64,000 bases of DNA, taken from the NCBI RefSeq assembly GCF_016907295.1, contig NZ_JAFBBR010000001.1, forward strand, positions 2,356,001 to 2,420,000, written 5' to 3'. Positions 63,591-64,000 of the stretch are shown here, piece after piece. Origin of the DNA: Microbacterium dextranolyticum (lineage in GTDB: Bacteria > Actinomycetota > Actinomycetes > Actinomycetales > Microbacteriaceae). The notes under the pieces were generated by a model. It searched no databases. It was not told the origin of the DNA and saw only the letters and a program-made list of their open reading frames with translations. Within the stretch, counting starts at the first letter, position 1. The number at the start of each line of letters is the position of its first letter. Both the position numbers and the translations under genes were made by a program.

Positions 63591-64000
63591 TCACAGGTCC
63601 GCGTGCAGCTGCCAGACGCGCTCGGCTGCGCTGAGCCATGAGAACGCCCGGCCGCGATCGGCGGCGAGCACCGCGAACCGGTCCACGACCTCAGCCGACC
63701 CGAGCACGGTCGAAAGGGCATCCGCCATCGCTTCGACGTCAGCGACGAGCGAACCGCCGTCCCACACCACCTCGCGGTGCACGGCAGAATCGGCGGCGAT
63801 GACCGGAACACCCACAGCGAGCGCCTCGACGACTCGCCACGGGAACGACTGCAACCGCGACGGCGCCATCAGCGCCACCGCTCCCCCGAGCACGGCAGCA
63901 CGGTCAGCGTCGTCGAGGGCACCGTGCACGTGCACGCTCTCAGACGCGATCCCCGCGTCGACGGCGAGCGCGACCACCGCCTGCTCGTCTTCCGCCGGCA
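63591..64000 (-). CDS. family-4 type glycosyltransferase, C-terminal part (runs off window)
   Basis: The frame stays open to the window edge, so only the last ~136 residues are seen. They form the C-terminal GT-B half: VHVHGALDDADRAAVLGGAVALMAPSRLQSFPWRVVEALAVGVPVIAADSAVHREVV, with the EA-G-P-V pattern of the donor-binding E-x7-E region, then the terminal amphipathic helix. Sugar donor and acceptor cannot be told from this fragment. Confidence 0.8.
   Translation of the reverse strand, partial: PAEDEQAVVALAVDAGIASESVHVHGALDDADRAAVLGGAVALMAPSRLQSFPWRVVEALAVGVPVIAADSAVHREVVWDGGSLVADVEAMADALSTVLGSAEVVDRFAVLAADRGRAFSWLSAAERVWQLHADL

Overview
The window is high-GC DNA (about 70% by eye) from an actinobacterium. 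It carries two WhiB proteins, the MtrA-MtrB-LpqB system, an Rv3235-family protein, a long-form hibernation factor, a SecA without the C-terminal zinc motif, and DUF3499/DUF5719 proteins. Gene content and order fit Microbacteriaceae, most likely Microbacterium; that assignment is inferred from gene content only. No rRNA, tRNA, CRISPR array or prophage was seen.

Layout. 1-5.5 kb: a WhiB1-like regulator, a PdtaS-type histidine kinase, a SAF/MinD-like pair resembling orphan Tad (Flp) pilus parts, a small HTH protein, and the Rv3235-family gene. 5.5-9.7 kb: an aminotransferase and secA. 9.9-16.2 kb: a plus-strand block (coiled-coil protein, KAP P-loop NTPase, MacA/MacB-type ABC exporter) that separates secA from its usual partners. 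16.3-22.0 kb: mtrA-mtrB-lpqB-comF-hpf, the conserved actinobacterial order. 22.2-26.0 kb: an aquaporin, then the furA-katG peroxide-defence operon with a palindromic operator. 26.0-28.6 kb: a DUF559 endonuclease-like gene between two gene-free islands of tandem repeats. 28.6-38.2 kb: DUF3499, an Rv3259-like protein, DUF5719, a giant GT2 membrane glycosyltransferase, whiB2, manA, an O-antigen-ligase-like protein and a GT2 enzyme.

38.2-64 kb is a cell-surface polysaccharide island: acyltransferases, a VanY-type D,D-carboxypeptidase, UDP-galactopyranose mutase, GtrA and its GT2 partner, DUF2142, a Wzm/Wzt exporter, an AlgX-like protein paired with an acyltransferase, RgpF, RmlA/B/C, a second SDR epimerase, a very large secreted repeat protein and the end of a GT4 enzyme. 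Together they can make activated sugars (dTDP-rhamnose lineage, UDP-galactofuranose, mannose-6-P from manA), assemble and export a glycan, and acylate it. No rmlD is present in the window.

Two intact IS5-family elements and one remnant lie in this island. Both intact copies sit on a CTAG that contains the TAG stop codon of a minus-strand gene. The most unusual features are these stop-codon insertions, the two repeat islands around the DUF559 gene, the KAP NTPase with an unrecognised C-terminal domain, and a secreted protein with three ~268-residue repeats.
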